Source: Dongia_A sp044226685 (GTDB lineage Bacteria; Pseudomonadota; Alphaproteobacteria; Dongiales; Dongiaceae). Taken from it: 64,000 bases of DNA. A program made the position numbers and the translations under genes. Shown here one piece after another: positions 52,308 to 60,863 of the stretch (positions are counted from its first letter, which is position 1; every line of letters starts with the position of its first letter). Location of the stretch: positions 1 through 64,000 of the forward strand of contig JBGAGP010000009.1 in assembly GCA_044226685.1 (NCBI GenBank), read 5' to 3'. Below the pieces are notes generated by a model. The model was not told the DNA's origin. It was given only the letters and a program-made list of their open reading frames with translations, and did no database searches.

Positions 52308-53664
52308 GACGTCACTCCGTGCATTGGCTCTTGGCCTTCTGGGAATTCTCTGTGCCGGCACTTGCGGTTCGGCCGGCACCCGCGCCGCCGATTTCCAGCT
52401 GTGCGCCGATGCCGCCGACGAGGACAGCTACGACGGCAACGACTTCCTGATGCTGCGCCAGGGTCTCGACGGCTGGCTGTTCCGCGACCGGGCTGATTTC
52501 CGGGTGCTGAAGCCGCTGGAAGACGACATCGCCGCCGGGATATCGGAACTCGCGGCCGCGCTGAAGCAACGCGGCACGGAGCTGGTCATCGTCATGCCGC
52601 CGACCCGCGGCATCGCCGCCGCCGACAAGGTCGACCGCGCCGACCCGGCGCAGGCGGCTTTCGACCTCGCCGCGGCGACGGAGGCTTATGAAGCCAGGTT
52701 GCAGGCGCTGCGCGCGGCCGGCGTGATTGTTCCGGACGTTCTGGCGGCCAACGGCAAGCTGGGCGCGGATTTCTTCCTGAAGCGCGATACCCACTGGTCG
52801 GCCGAAGGTGCCCGGGTCAGCGCGCAGGCGGTGGCGGCGGCGCTGGCCCAGTCGAAGGCCTATGCCGCGCTCCCGAAGCGCCCGTTCGTCACCGAGGCGG
52901 CCGGCGACGAGGAGGCTGCCGAGCGCATGGGCGACGCGGCGGAGAAGATGTGCGACATCGAGATCACGCCGCAGCGCGCCAACCTCTATCGCACCGTGCC
53001 GGCCGGCGCCGCCAGCGCCGACGCGCTGCTGGGCGATGCCGCCGCGCCGCCTGTCGTTCTGGTCGGCACCAGCTTCAGCCGCCGCGATGATGGCGACTCG
53101 AATTTCGCCGGGTTCCTGGAGGAATCGCTCTCCGCCGACGTGCTGAACGCGGCGGTGTCGGGCGGCGGCGCCGATGCCGCCATCGTCGCCTATCTGTCGT
53201 CGCCCGATTTCCTGGCGGCCCCGCCGGCGATCCTGATCTGGGAGTTTCCCGCCTATGCCGACCTGCCGGAAGACATGTTCTACCGGGCGCTCGGCGCCCT
53301 CAACGGCCTTTGCGCCAGGGAAAGCGTGGTGGAGCGCAACGCGATCAAGGCCAGGAAGGGCAAGCGTGAGGTCTTCTCGTGGAGCAAGGGGGAGGTCGCG
53401 TCCTCCGAGCCGTTCTACGTGCAGATCGACATCGTCGACGCCGAGCTGCGCAAGTTCGCCCTGCGCGCTCGCGATGGCAAGGGCAAGACGCGATCGGTCT
53501 GGTTCGATGTCAGCCGGCTGGCGCCGGAAGGCACGCGTCATTTCTTCACCAATTTGCCGAACGACCGCGGCAACGGCCTCACGCGCATCGATCTCGACAT
53601 GAAGCAGGGCGATGGCGGCGAGGTGACGGTCACGCTGTGCCGCCGGCCGGACCGCCCGTCGTGA
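52306..53664 (+). CDS. Second AlgX-like SGNH acetyltransferase
   Basis: A protein of 452 residues. Signal peptide MTSLRALALGLLGILCAGTCGSAGTRA. It shares with the divergent AlgX the opening C-A-A... and GLDGWLFRDRADF segments, Asp161 and His163 in KRDTHWSAEGA, the serine in VLVGTSFSRR, NFAGFLEESLSADVLNAAVSGGG and the ending EVTVTLCRRPDRP, so it is a paralogue retaining a full catalytic set. Its ATG (52306-52308) shares the palindrome CATG with the algX start on the other strand; AAGGATGAG precedes it. A distinct acetylation position or polymer end is possible. Confidence 0.85.
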   Translation: MTSLRALALGLLGILCAGTCGSAGTRAADFQLCADAADEDSYDGNDFLMLRQGLDGWLFRDRADFRVLKPLEDDIAAGISELAAALKQRGTELVIVMPPTRGIAAADKVDRADPAQAAFDLAAATEAYEARLQALRAAGVIVPDVLAANGKLGADFFLKRDTHWSAEGARVSAQAVAAALAQSKAYAALPKRPFVTEAAGDEEAAERMGDAAEKMCDIEITPQRANLYRTVPAGAASADALLGDAAAPPVVLVGTSFSRRDDGDSNFAGFLEESLSADVLNAAVSGGGADAAIVAYLSSPDFLAAPPAILIWEFPAYADLPEDMFYRALGALNGLCARESVVERNAIKARKGKREVFSWSKGEVASSEPFYVQIDIVDAELRKFALRARDGKGKTRSVWFDVSRLAPEGTRHFFTNLPNDRGNGLTRIDLDMKQGDGGEVTVTLCRRPDRPS

Positions 53665-53710
53665 CCGGCGGCGCGGCCTCGCGAACCGGGCCTGCTCATC
53701 CGCCGTCGCG

Positions 53711-55612
53711 TCAGAACACGCGGCGCAAGGTGAGAAAGACCCGGTTGTCGTCCTTGTCCTTCTCATCGAAGTTCGAATCCAGTTCATAGCGGTAATAGCC
53801 GATGCGGCCCGTCCAGACGTCGTCCAGCACGGCGCCGCCGCCGAGGCCCCAGGTCAGGATGGTGTCCTTGCGGTCCTCGCCCAGATGCAGCGACGAGGTG
53901 GAGGGATCGTCGTAATAGACGAAATCGACGCCGACATTGCCCTCCGCAAACAGGTCCCACCGTGCGTTGATCGGGAACAGGTGGCTGTAATAGGCGTCGT
54001 AGGAATGCGACCAGGTCTCGTTGTCCGGCAGGTCCTCGTCGATGCGCAAGGCGCGGGCGCGCAGCGAAATCCGGTCCAGTTCGGTCAGCCGGTAGTCGGC
54101 GGTGAAGCCGAAATCGTTGCGCTCGCCGTCCTTGCCCAGCCGCACGTCGTCGTGCCAGATGTGGCTGTAGAAGGCGCCAAGCTCGAGGTCATCGGTCACG
54201 TCCCAGCCGATGTCGAGATCGGCGGAATATTCGTTGTTGTTGAAGGTCCCGCTCTTCCACAGCCGCTGATAGCCGCCGGCGATCGAGGTGGTGACGCCGA
54301 TCTCCGGGAACACCAGGGTCGGTCCGGTGCTCACGCGCACCTGGCCGCGATCCAGCTGGTCGAGATCGTTCTGCCAGGTCTTCAGGCCCTGGGCCGCGAC
54401 GCTCCAGTAGTCGAGATCGCCGGACAGGATGCGGCGGTATTCGAGTCGGCCGGAGACCGCCTCCTGGGTGTCGTCGAAGCCCTGTTCGGGCAGCAGCGTG
54501 GTCTCGGTGTCGCTCTCCGTGCGGTTGGCGCTGTAGACCGCCGGCGCATCGTCGTCATAGGCGGCGCCGAATTGCAGCCAGCCATTGAACTGGTTGGGCC
54601 GAAGCCGGTCGTCGACCCGGCCTTGCAGCGCCCCCAGGCGGTCGCGCTGGGTGACGTTCATCTGATCGGTCTCGATCTGGCCCAGCACGTCCCGCGCCTG
54701 GCCGAAATGGCCTTGCTTCTGCAGCGCATTGGCCAACGCCATCTGCACGCGCTGGCGATCCTGTGGTTCCAGTGGCGGCTGCTCGTCGAGCATGGCGCGG
54801 TAGGCGCTGACAGCCGCGCCGGGGTCGCCGGCCTTGACCATCGCATCGGCCGCCGCCATCCGCGCGTCCATCGCCTTGCGGCGCTCCGCCGCCAGCACTT
54901 CGGCGCGGCGCGCTTCGATCTTCGCCAGCAGATCGGTGCGGCGTTGCGCCTGCGACGGCAGGGTGCTGACCGGCGGCGTGGAGAGGAGTTGCGCCGCTGC
55001 ATCGAACTGGTTCTGCCGCAATCGCTGGCCGGCCTGCTCGACGCGGATCAGCGCCAGGAGTTCGGGATCGGCCCCGGCGGGCCCTTTCGAGAGGGTCTCC
55101 AGTCCGGCATAGATCGCATCAGGGCCGGCGGCTTCATTGCGCTGCTTGATGTCGGCGATCTGCTGCCGCACGGTCTTGCGCGCCAGGTCCGTGCGCGCAT
55201 CTTCCAGATCGTGGCGCAGCTTGCCGATGCGCTCGATCTGTGCCGCGGTCGGCTGCTCCGCGGCGACGGCATCGATCTGTTGCTTTGCCTCGTCCAGCCG
55301 CTCGGCCGCGATCAGGGCGTTGGCCAGTTCCAGGCGGATGCGATTGCGGATCGCCGGCTTCGGGCTGGACAGCAGGGGCTGCAGCACGGTGACGGCTTTC
55401 TGCGGTTGCCCCGCCCTCGTCAGGGCGCGCGCGTAGAGCACGGCCGCCGACGGATCGGTCGGATTCTGACGATACGCGGCTTCGGCCGCTGCGATCGTGT
55501 CGGGCTGCGTCGCCTGGGCTGCGGCCAAGTGGCAGGGCGCCTGGATCACCAGCGCGCACAAGCCCACCGCCGCGGCTCTACGCGCCGCTGCCCCAAGTAC
55601 TACCAAACCCAT
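53711..55612 (-). CDS. Outer-membrane TPR plus beta-barrel protein, candidate alginate exporter
   Basis: A protein of 633 residues. After a signal peptide (to about 33) residues 35-330 form TPR-like helices (AVLYARALTRAGQPQKAVTVLQPLL, ALANALQKQGHFGQARDVLGQIE). Residues about 345-633 alternate polar and aromatic residues in strands (GWLQFGAAYDDDAP, LGAFYSHIWHDDVRLG, TILTWGLGGGAV, VWTGRIGYYRYELDS) and end in LTLRRVF, the C-terminal Phe typical of outer-membrane barrels. The layout resembles PgaA/BcsC or Slam-type proteins, not the AlgE porin, which is absent. Export of alginate is inferred from its location between algX and algC. Confidence 0.78.
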   Translation of the reverse strand: MGLVVLGAAARRAAAVGLCALVIQAPCHLAAAQATQPDTIAAAEAAYRQNPTDPSAAVLYARALTRAGQPQKAVTVLQPLLSSPKPAIRNRIRLELANALIAAERLDEAKQQIDAVAAEQPTAAQIERIGKLRHDLEDARTDLARKTVRQQIADIKQRNEAAGPDAIYAGLETLSKGPAGADPELLALIRVEQAGQRLRQNQFDAAAQLLSTPPVSTLPSQAQRRTDLLAKIEARRAEVLAAERRKAMDARMAAADAMVKAGDPGAAVSAYRAMLDEQPPLEPQDRQRVQMALANALQKQGHFGQARDVLGQIETDQMNVTQRDRLGALQGRVDDRLRPNQFNGWLQFGAAYDDDAPAVYSANRTESDTETTLLPEQGFDDTQEAVSGRLEYRRILSGDLDYWSVAAQGLKTWQNDLDQLDRGQVRVSTGPTLVFPEIGVTTSIAGGYQRLWKSGTFNNNEYSADLDIGWDVTDDLELGAFYSHIWHDDVRLGKDGERNDFGFTADYRLTELDRISLRARALRIDEDLPDNETWSHSYDAYYSHLFPINARWDLFAEGNVGVDFVYYDDPSTSSLHLGEDRKDTILTWGLGGGAVLDDVWTGRIGYYRYELDSNFDEKDKDDNRVFLTLRRVF

Positions 55613-55874
55613 TTGGCCCCTAGTTTTGCAGAAATTGGCGGCTGGCGATCATGCGCCGGACGCCTTATGTGGAGGACATTCTGGGGGTGGAAACGGAGCC
55701 CGTGCAACCTCAAAATGTCGATCTAGGTCAATATTTTACCGCGCTGCAACAAAGCCGTGACATGTGGTGTTTTCCGACGCCGGTCGTGGACTTTCGCGAG
55801 GCGGGTTTCTAGATTCGGAACTATTGCGGTACCACTCTATTTACTGGTGCCAACAGGGAGACAAGAACAGCATC
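55613..55874. promoter_or_regulatory. Divergent promoter region of the TPR-barrel gene and algC
   Basis: 262 bases between divergent starts, containing an AT-richer patch at about 55715-55745 (GATCTAGGTCAATATTTTACC). No clear operator dyad was found. AGGGAG at about 55855 lies some 16 bases before the algC ATG, which is far for a ribosome site. Confidence 0.4.
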
Positions 55875-57281
55875 ATGGCCGGCCATAAATTCCATCCGAG
55901 CATTCTGCGCGAATACGATATCCGCGGCATCGTCGGCGAGACCCTGTTCGAAGCGGATGCCGAATGGATCGGCCGCGCCTTCGGCAGCATCCTCGCGCGC
56001 AAGCTGGGCCGCAATCCGGTCGTTGCCCTGGGCCGCGACGGACGCCTGAGTTCGCCCGCGATGGCGGCCGCCTTGCAGCGCGGCCTGGTGGCCAGCGGCG
56101 CCAGGGTGCTCGCCATCGGCTGCGGCCCGACGCCGATGCTGTATTTCTCGGTCTACAAGCTCGATGCCGATGGCGGGATCATGGTGACCGGGTCGCACAA
56201 CCCGCCGACCCACAACGGCTTCAAGATGATGATCGGCCGCAAGCCGTTCTACGGCGAAGCGATCCAGCAGCTGGCGAAGCTCGCGGCGGCGAACGACGTG
56301 GTGACCGGAAGCGGCTCGCATGAGAGCGTCGCGGTGCTGCCCGACTACGTGGCGCGCCTGGCCGGCGAACTTGCCGACGTGGACCTGTCCGGGCTTTCCA
56401 TCGGCTGGGACGCGGGGAACGGCGCCGCCGGCGAGGCGATGTCCCTGCTGACCGCGCAACTATCCGGCCGCCACGTCCTGCTGCACGAGAAGATCGACGG
56501 CACGTTCCCGGCGCACCACCCGGATCCGACCGAGCCGAAGAACCTCGTCGACCTGCAGCAGGCGGTGGCGCGCGGCAAGCTCGACCTCGGCATCGCCTTC
56601 GATGGCGACGGCGACCGCATCGGAGCCATCGACGGTCGTGGGCGAATCATCTGGGGCGACCAGCTGCTCGCCGTGCTGTCGCGCGACGTGCTGAAGGACA
56701 AGCCGGGCAGCACCATCATCGCCGACGTGAAGGCAAGCCAGGTGCTGTTCGACGAGGTCGCGCGTCTGGGCGGCAAACCGTTGATGTGGAAGACCGGCCA
56801 TTCGCTGATCAAGGTGAAGATGGCCGAGACCGGCGCGCCGCTCGCCGGCGAGATGAGCGGCCACATCTTCTTCGCCGACCGCTATTACGGATTCGACGAT
56901 GCGCTCTATGCCGCGGTTCGCCTGCTGAAGGCGGTGGTGCGTCATGGCGGCGACCTGTCCGCCCTGCGCGACCAGCTGCCGAGCCTGGTCAACACGCCGG
57001 AACTGCGCTTCGACTGCGCCGACGACCGCAAGTTCAAGGTGGTGGAAGAAGTGCGCGACCAGCTGAAGGGCGAGTCGGCCAGGTTCGACGACGTCGATGG
57101 CGTGCGGGTCAACACCGCCGACGGCTGGTGGCTGCTGCGCGCGTCGAACACCCAGGCGGTGCTGGTGGCCCGCGCGGAGGCGCGCGACGATGCCGGCCTG
57201 GCCCGGCTGAAATCCAGCCTCTGCGGCCACCTGGAGCGCAGCGGCGTGGCCGTGCCGGTGGAAATGCGGAAGGCCGGCTAG
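55875..57281 (+). CDS. algC: Phosphomannomutase/phosphoglucomutase
   Basis: A protein of 468 residues (Pseudomonas AlgC 463). FHPSILREYDIRGIVGETL opens the protein, the catalytic serine is in MVTGSHNPPTHNG, the metal loop is AFDGDGDRIGAID, the sugar loop is GEMSGHIFF and the phosphate-binding loop RASNTQAV. It interconverts mannose 6-phosphate and mannose 1-phosphate, completing the GDP-mannose supply with AlgA. In Pseudomonas algC is outside the operon; here it is at the edge of the cluster. Its TAG stop overlaps that of the convergent FAH-family gene in a CTAG. Confidence 0.93.
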   Translation: MAGHKFHPSILREYDIRGIVGETLFEADAEWIGRAFGSILARKLGRNPVVALGRDGRLSSPAMAAALQRGLVASGARVLAIGCGPTPMLYFSVYKLDADGGIMVTGSHNPPTHNGFKMMIGRKPFYGEAIQQLAKLAAANDVVTGSGSHESVAVLPDYVARLAGELADVDLSGLSIGWDAGNGAAGEAMSLLTAQLSGRHVLLHEKIDGTFPAHHPDPTEPKNLVDLQQAVARGKLDLGIAFDGDGDRIGAIDGRGRIIWGDQLLAVLSRDVLKDKPGSTIIADVKASQVLFDEVARLGGKPLMWKTGHSLIKVKMAETGAPLAGEMSGHIFFADRYYGFDDALYAAVRLLKAVVRHGGDLSALRDQLPSLVNTPELRFDCADDRKFKVVEEVRDQLKGESARFDDVDGVRVNTADGWWLLRASNTQAVLVARAEARDDAGLARLKSSLCGHLERSGVAVPVEMRKAG

Positions 57282-58300
57282 GCGATTCCTTCGTAGCGGA
57301 TCACTTCCTGTTCGATGGCGCCGAAGATAGTGGCGCCGCGCTCATCCAGCATCTCGATCTTCACGCGGTCACCGAAGCGGAGGAACGGCGTCGTCGGCTG
57401 GCCGCTCGAGAGCGTTTCCACCGTGCGTTGCTCCGCGATGCAGGCATAGCCGGCGCCGCCCGCCGTGACCGGCTTGCCCGGGCCGCCATCGGCGCCTTTG
57501 TTGGACACCGTGCCGGAGCCGATGATGGTTCCGGCGCAAAGCGGTCGCGTGCGCGCGGCATGGGCGATCAACTGGCCGAAATGGAAGGTCATATCGGTGC
57601 CGGCATCCGGATGGCCGAAGGATTCGCCGTTCAATCGCGACCGGAGTGGCAGATGCAGCTTGCCGCCGCGCCAAGCGCCGCCCAGTTCATCGGGCGTCAC
57701 GGCGACGGGGGAAAAGGCGCTGCTCGGCTTCGACTGGAAGAAGCCGAAGCCCTTGGCGAGCTCACCCGGGATCAGGTTGCGCAGCGACACGTCGTTCACC
57801 AGCATGAGCAGCTTGATGTGGTCGAGGGCCTGCTCGGCGCCGGCGCCCATTGGCACGTCATCGGTGATGATGGCGATTTCGGCCTCGAAATCGATGCCCC
57901 AGGCCTCATCCGCCATCAGGACCGGGTCGCGTGGGCCGAGGAAGGAATCCGAGCCGCCCTGGTACATCAGCGGATCGGTCCAGAAGCTCGCCGGCATCTC
58001 GGCGCCGCGCGCCTTGCGCACCAGTTCGACGTGGTTCACGTAGGCCGAACCATCCGCCCATTGATAGGCGCGCGGCAGGGGCGCCGCGCAGGCCACCTCG
58101 TTGAAGGCGATGGCATCGTTGCGCCGGCCGGTCTCCAACTCGATCGCCTCGATCTGCAGCAGCGGCGCGATCTCGCGCCAGGAATCAAGTGCCGCCTGCA
58201 GCGTCGGCGCCGCCCGCGCCGGTATGGCGCGCGCCAAATCGCGGCTCACCACATGCAGCCGCCCGTCCCGGCCGGGGGATTTGAGGCTCGCCAGCTTCAT
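57278..58300 (-). CDS. Fumarylacetoacetate hydrolase family protein
   Basis: A protein of 340 residues. N-terminal MKLASLKSPGRDGRLHVVSRDL and the FAH catalytic domain with DPLMYQGGSDSFLGP, the metal-binding DFEAEIAIITDD and SRLNGESFG, RPLCAGTIIGSGTVSNKG. It follows homogentisate dioxygenase by 17 bases, so it is the probable fumarylacetoacetase-type hydrolase giving fumarate and acetoacetate in tyrosine/phenylalanine breakdown. No maleylacetoacetate isomerase is adjacent. A ribosome site AGGAAGG precedes ATG 58300. Confidence 0.87.
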   Translation of the reverse strand: MKLASLKSPGRDGRLHVVSRDLARAIPARAAPTLQAALDSWREIAPLLQIEAIELETGRRNDAIAFNEVACAAPLPRAYQWADGSAYVNHVELVRKARGAEMPASFWTDPLMYQGGSDSFLGPRDPVLMADEAWGIDFEAEIAIITDDVPMGAGAEQALDHIKLLMLVNDVSLRNLIPGELAKGFGFFQSKPSSAFSPVAVTPDELGGAWRGGKLHLPLRSRLNGESFGHPDAGTDMTFHFGQLIAHAARTRPLCAGTIIGSGTVSNKGADGGPGKPVTAGGAGYACIAEQRTVETLSSGQPTTPFLRFGDRVKIEMLDERGATIFGAIEQEVIRYEGIA

Positions 58301-58317
58301 GTCAGGCCTTCCTCACG

Positions 58318-59448
58318 CTATGCGCCGGGGGATTTCCAGCTGTCGACATAGCCGGTCCATTCGACATTTTGGGGCATGTCGCCGAGGGTCAGCGCGTCAC
58401 GGGTGTCGATCATCACAGCGTATTCGTCGGTCGCCGGCTTGCTCTGCCTGAACGCGTTCTTCAGCGCCTTCGGATGCGGGCCGTGGGTGAAGCCGCAGGG
58501 GTGGAAGGTCAGCATGCCGGGCTTGATGTTGTCGCGGCTGAAGAAATCGCCGGCATGGTAGAACAGCACCTCGTCGTAGTCGTCGTTGCTGTGGAAGAAC
58601 GGCACCTTCAACGCGTCCTCGGCGGATTCGAAGGGTCGCGGGCAGAAGGTGCAGACGACGAAGCGGTTGCCGACGAAGGTGGTGTGGGCCGAGGGCGGCA
58701 GGTGGTAGCGGTGGCTCATCAGCGGCCGGATGTCGGCGACGTTGATGCGCACCGGTGCCAGGTCGCCCTTCCAGCCCACGGCGTCCAGCGGGTTGTAGGG
58801 ATAGGTGACGGTGGACACGGCGCCATTGCGCTTGATCCGCACCTTCCAGGGCTTCTCATCCTGCTGCGCCAGGAACGCGTCGTCGATGGCCGGCACGTCC
58901 AGCATCGCCGGGTCGAAAATGGCGTGCGGCCCGACCAGGCCCTTGTCGGGCAGCTGATAAGAACCGTTGGTGGCCTCGATCAGCAGCGCCGTCAGCGGCT
59001 TGGCGCTGTCGATGCGCCACATGGTGCCGCGCGGCAGCATCACGTAGTCGCCGGCGCGGATCGCCAGGTGGCCGTAGTCGCAATAGAGGTCGCCGGCACC
59101 CTCATGCACGAAGATGAGCTCGTCGCCGTCGCCATTGCGCGCCAGATCCACCATCCGTTCCGGCACCCGCCAGAAGCGCAGCGAGACGCTGGCATTGGAC
59201 AGCACCGCCGGCGCGTCCCAGGGCGAAGCCGCGGCGCCGGTCAGCTTGTTGAGGTCGAGGGCACGGGGCCGCAGCGGGCCCTGCCAATCGACCCAGCCGG
59301 TCGGCGGATGCCGGTGATACATGTGCGTCGCCGGGCCGAAGAAGCCTTCCTTCCCCAGCTCGCGTTCGAAAGTGCCTTCCGGCAGGTTCGCATGCGCCTG
59401 ACGCGAGGTGCGGCCCTCGACGCGGGGAAGGGCGATGTAGGTCTTCAT
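58318..59448 (-). CDS. hmgA: Homogentisate 1,2-dioxygenase
   Basis: A protein of 376 residues, the shorter bacterial form. It opens the ring of homogentisate to maleylacetoacetate. The iron-binding region is HSNDDYDEVLFYHAGDFF, then GMLTFHPCGFTHGPHPKAL, giving the His-Glu-His set. The N-terminal jelly-roll includes GEGAGDLYCDYGHLAIRAGDYVMLPRGTMWRI-like segments at about 125-160. It is the first gene of the minus-strand unit with the FAH-family hydrolase and is divergent from a MarR regulator. Confidence 0.9.
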   Translation of the reverse strand: MKTYIALPRVEGRTSRQAHANLPEGTFERELGKEGFFGPATHMYHRHPPTGWVDWQGPLRPRALDLNKLTGAAASPWDAPAVLSNASVSLRFWRVPERMVDLARNGDGDELIFVHEGAGDLYCDYGHLAIRAGDYVMLPRGTMWRIDSAKPLTALLIEATNGSYQLPDKGLVGPHAIFDPAMLDVPAIDDAFLAQQDEKPWKVRIKRNGAVSTVTYPYNPLDAVGWKGDLAPVRINVADIRPLMSHRYHLPPSAHTTFVGNRFVVCTFCPRPFESAEDALKVPFFHSNDDYDEVLFYHAGDFFSRDNIKPGMLTFHPCGFTHGPHPKALKNAFRQSKPATDEYAVMIDTRDALTLGDMPQNVEWTGYVDSWKSPGA

Positions 59449-59512
59449 GGCGTCACCTTGCTTGCCGGCCGGTCGCGGGCACCTTGCCGGGCGCCGGCCC
59501 TTGCCCTAAAGT

Positions 59513-59558
59513 CGTTTCACTTGCAACGAGTGTCAAGGGATTTGTTCCACGTGAAACG
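59513..59558. promoter_or_regulatory. Inverted repeat between homogentisate dioxygenase and marR
   Basis: The arms CGTTTCAC (59513-59520) and GTGAAACG (59551-59558) are separated by 30 bases; the right arm contains the GTG start of the regulator. TTGCAACGAGTGTCAAG between the arms has the TTG...CAA character of MarR half-sites. It is a likely operator for autoregulation and for control of the homogentisate genes. Confidence 0.45.
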
Positions 59559-60030
59559 ATCTGCCGGAGCCGGGGCGGAGTTCCGCCTGGAAGCCTTCCT
59601 GCCCTATCGCCTGTCGGTGCTGGCCAACCGCCTGAGCCGGGCCTTCGCCCGGCGCTACCAGGACGAATTCGGCATCTCGATCGCCGAATGGCGGGTGATC
59701 GCCGTGCTCGGGTCCTTCGCGCCGCTCTCCTCCAACGAGATCGGCGACAAGACCGAGATGGACAAGGCGAAGGTCAGCCGCGCGGTGGCGGCGCTGCTGA
59801 AGGCGGGGCTGATCGCACGGGAAGGGCATCCGACCGACCAACGCCTGATCCAGCTCACCCTGAGCCGCCAGGGCCGCAAGACCTACGAGGCGATCGTGCC
59901 GCGGGCCCGCGCGCTGGAGGCGGAATTGACCAGGGGATTGTCGCGCCAGGACCTGGGGCGGATCCACGCCCTGCTTGACCAGCTGGGCCAACGCATCGAC
60001 GCCGTGGCCGGAGCCGACGACAGTGCCTGA
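59551..60030 (+). CDS. MarR-family regulator, probable controller of the homogentisate genes
   Basis: A protein of 159 residues from GTG 59551, 10 bases after AAGGGA; a GTG at 59530 is an alternative. The winged helix spans about 35-115: ISIAEWRVIAVLGSF, SNEIGDKTEMDKAKVSRAVAALLKAGLI and the wing EGHPTDQRLIQLTLSRQGRK. It is divergent from homogentisate dioxygenase and flanked by an inverted repeat, an arrangement seen for HmgR-like and other aromatic-responsive MarR proteins. A strong terminator follows its stop. Confidence 0.85.
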   Translation: MKRSAGAGAEFRLEAFLPYRLSVLANRLSRAFARRYQDEFGISIAEWRVIAVLGSFAPLSSNEIGDKTEMDKAKVSRAVAALLKAGLIAREGHPTDQRLIQLTLSRQGRKTYEAIVPRARALEAELTRGLSRQDLGRIHALLDQLGQRIDAVAGADDSA

Positions 60031-60036
60031 AAGCAA

Positions 60037-60064
60037 AAAGCCCCGGCCGTTGGGCCGGGGCTTT
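60037..60064. terminator. Strong bidirectional rho-independent terminator
   Basis: AAAGCCCCGGCC (60037-60048) and GGCCGGGGCTTT (60053-60064) form a perfect 12-bp stem with a GTTG loop. The stem ends in A/T runs on both strands, so it can end the MarR transcript and the convergent cold-shock transcript. Confidence 0.9.
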
Positions 60065-60093
60065 CGCAGACTGTGACGTCTGTGAAGTCTGGT

Positions 60094-60297
60094 TTAGGCC
60101 AGCTTCAGATTGCCGGCGGCGGTCTTGCCGCGCTCGGTCACCACGTCGAAGCTGACCTTCTGACCTTCCGTGAGGCCGGGCAAGCCGGCGCGCTCAACGG
60201 CGCTCACATGCACAAACACGTCCTTCGAGCCGTCGGACGGCTGGATGAAGCCGAAACCCTTCTGCGCGTTGAACCACTTCACGGTACCGTTAGCCAT
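60094..60297 (-). CDS. Cold-shock protein, CspA family
   Basis: A protein of 67 residues, a complete cold-shock OB fold. MANGTVKWFNAQKGFGFI contains RNP1 (KGFGFI), and DVFVHVSAV contains RNP2. Such proteins bind single-stranded RNA/DNA and act as RNA chaperones. AGGAG lies 7 bases before the ATG. The long non-coding stretch upstream would accommodate the long 5' leader typical of csp messages. It ends near the bidirectional terminator. Confidence 0.95.
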   Translation of the reverse strand: MANGTVKWFNAQKGFGFIQPSDGSKDVFVHVSAVERAGLPGLTEGQKVSFDVVTERGKTAAGNLKLA

Positions 60298-60863
60298 TCG
60301 TATCTCCTAGGCTCTCAAGGCGGGGAAAATCGATCCACGCCATTTCGTGCCGTGCGACAGCCGCACGGCGATCTCACAACCTGATTTTGGGATTTTGGCC
60401 AAAACGCCGATTGCGGCCGGCATATGACACTTGGGCGGTCTGTCCGTCAACCCCCGCAGCCGCCCAAGCCGGCCTGCGCCCACCGATCCGGAACACTGCC
60501 TCTCCCAGTCTATTATTAAGACTTTTCAATAATTTACTGGGGGCCCGACAGGCGCGCGGCCTGCGCCGTTCGGCGCTGCAATGGATGGCATTCCGGCTGG
60601 CCCGGCGCGACCGCATCAGCGCGGCGGGCACGCGGCAACGCCGATGGTGTCGTCGCCACTTCCGGCATGGCGACGCCGAGCGTCGCGGCACTGGCGGAAT
60701 AGAAATAGGCAAGAGAGAGAGACCTTCCGGGTATTGCTCAAATGCCGCGACAGGCCCAGATCATTTCGACACGCGGCGCGCGATCTGGGGAGATATTCAT
60801 TTGGCGCCGGTGTTGCCGCATTCCACCTTCATATGACTATCGCTAAAGCCAGGAGGCGATCCG
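60298..60863. other. Intergenic region between the cold-shock gene and iorA
   Basis: 566 bases between divergent genes. No gene here has support: a frame at about 60580-60870 is arginine-rich shadow-like sequence. It holds the csp leader, the ior promoter and an AT-rich dyad at 60505-60540. The stretch GGCAAGAGAGAGAGACC near 60705 has no known role. Confidence 0.5.
60505..60540. promoter_or_regulatory. 36-bp AT-rich dyad
   Basis: CCAGT (60505-60509) with ACTGG (60536-60540), and inside them ATTATT (60512-60517) with AATAAT (60528-60533), are placed symmetrically around a 10-base centre. The centre and arms are AT-rich in a GC-rich region. It may be a regulator-binding site or a transcript-ending hairpin. 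It lies about 210 bases upstream of the csp start. Confidence 0.5.
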
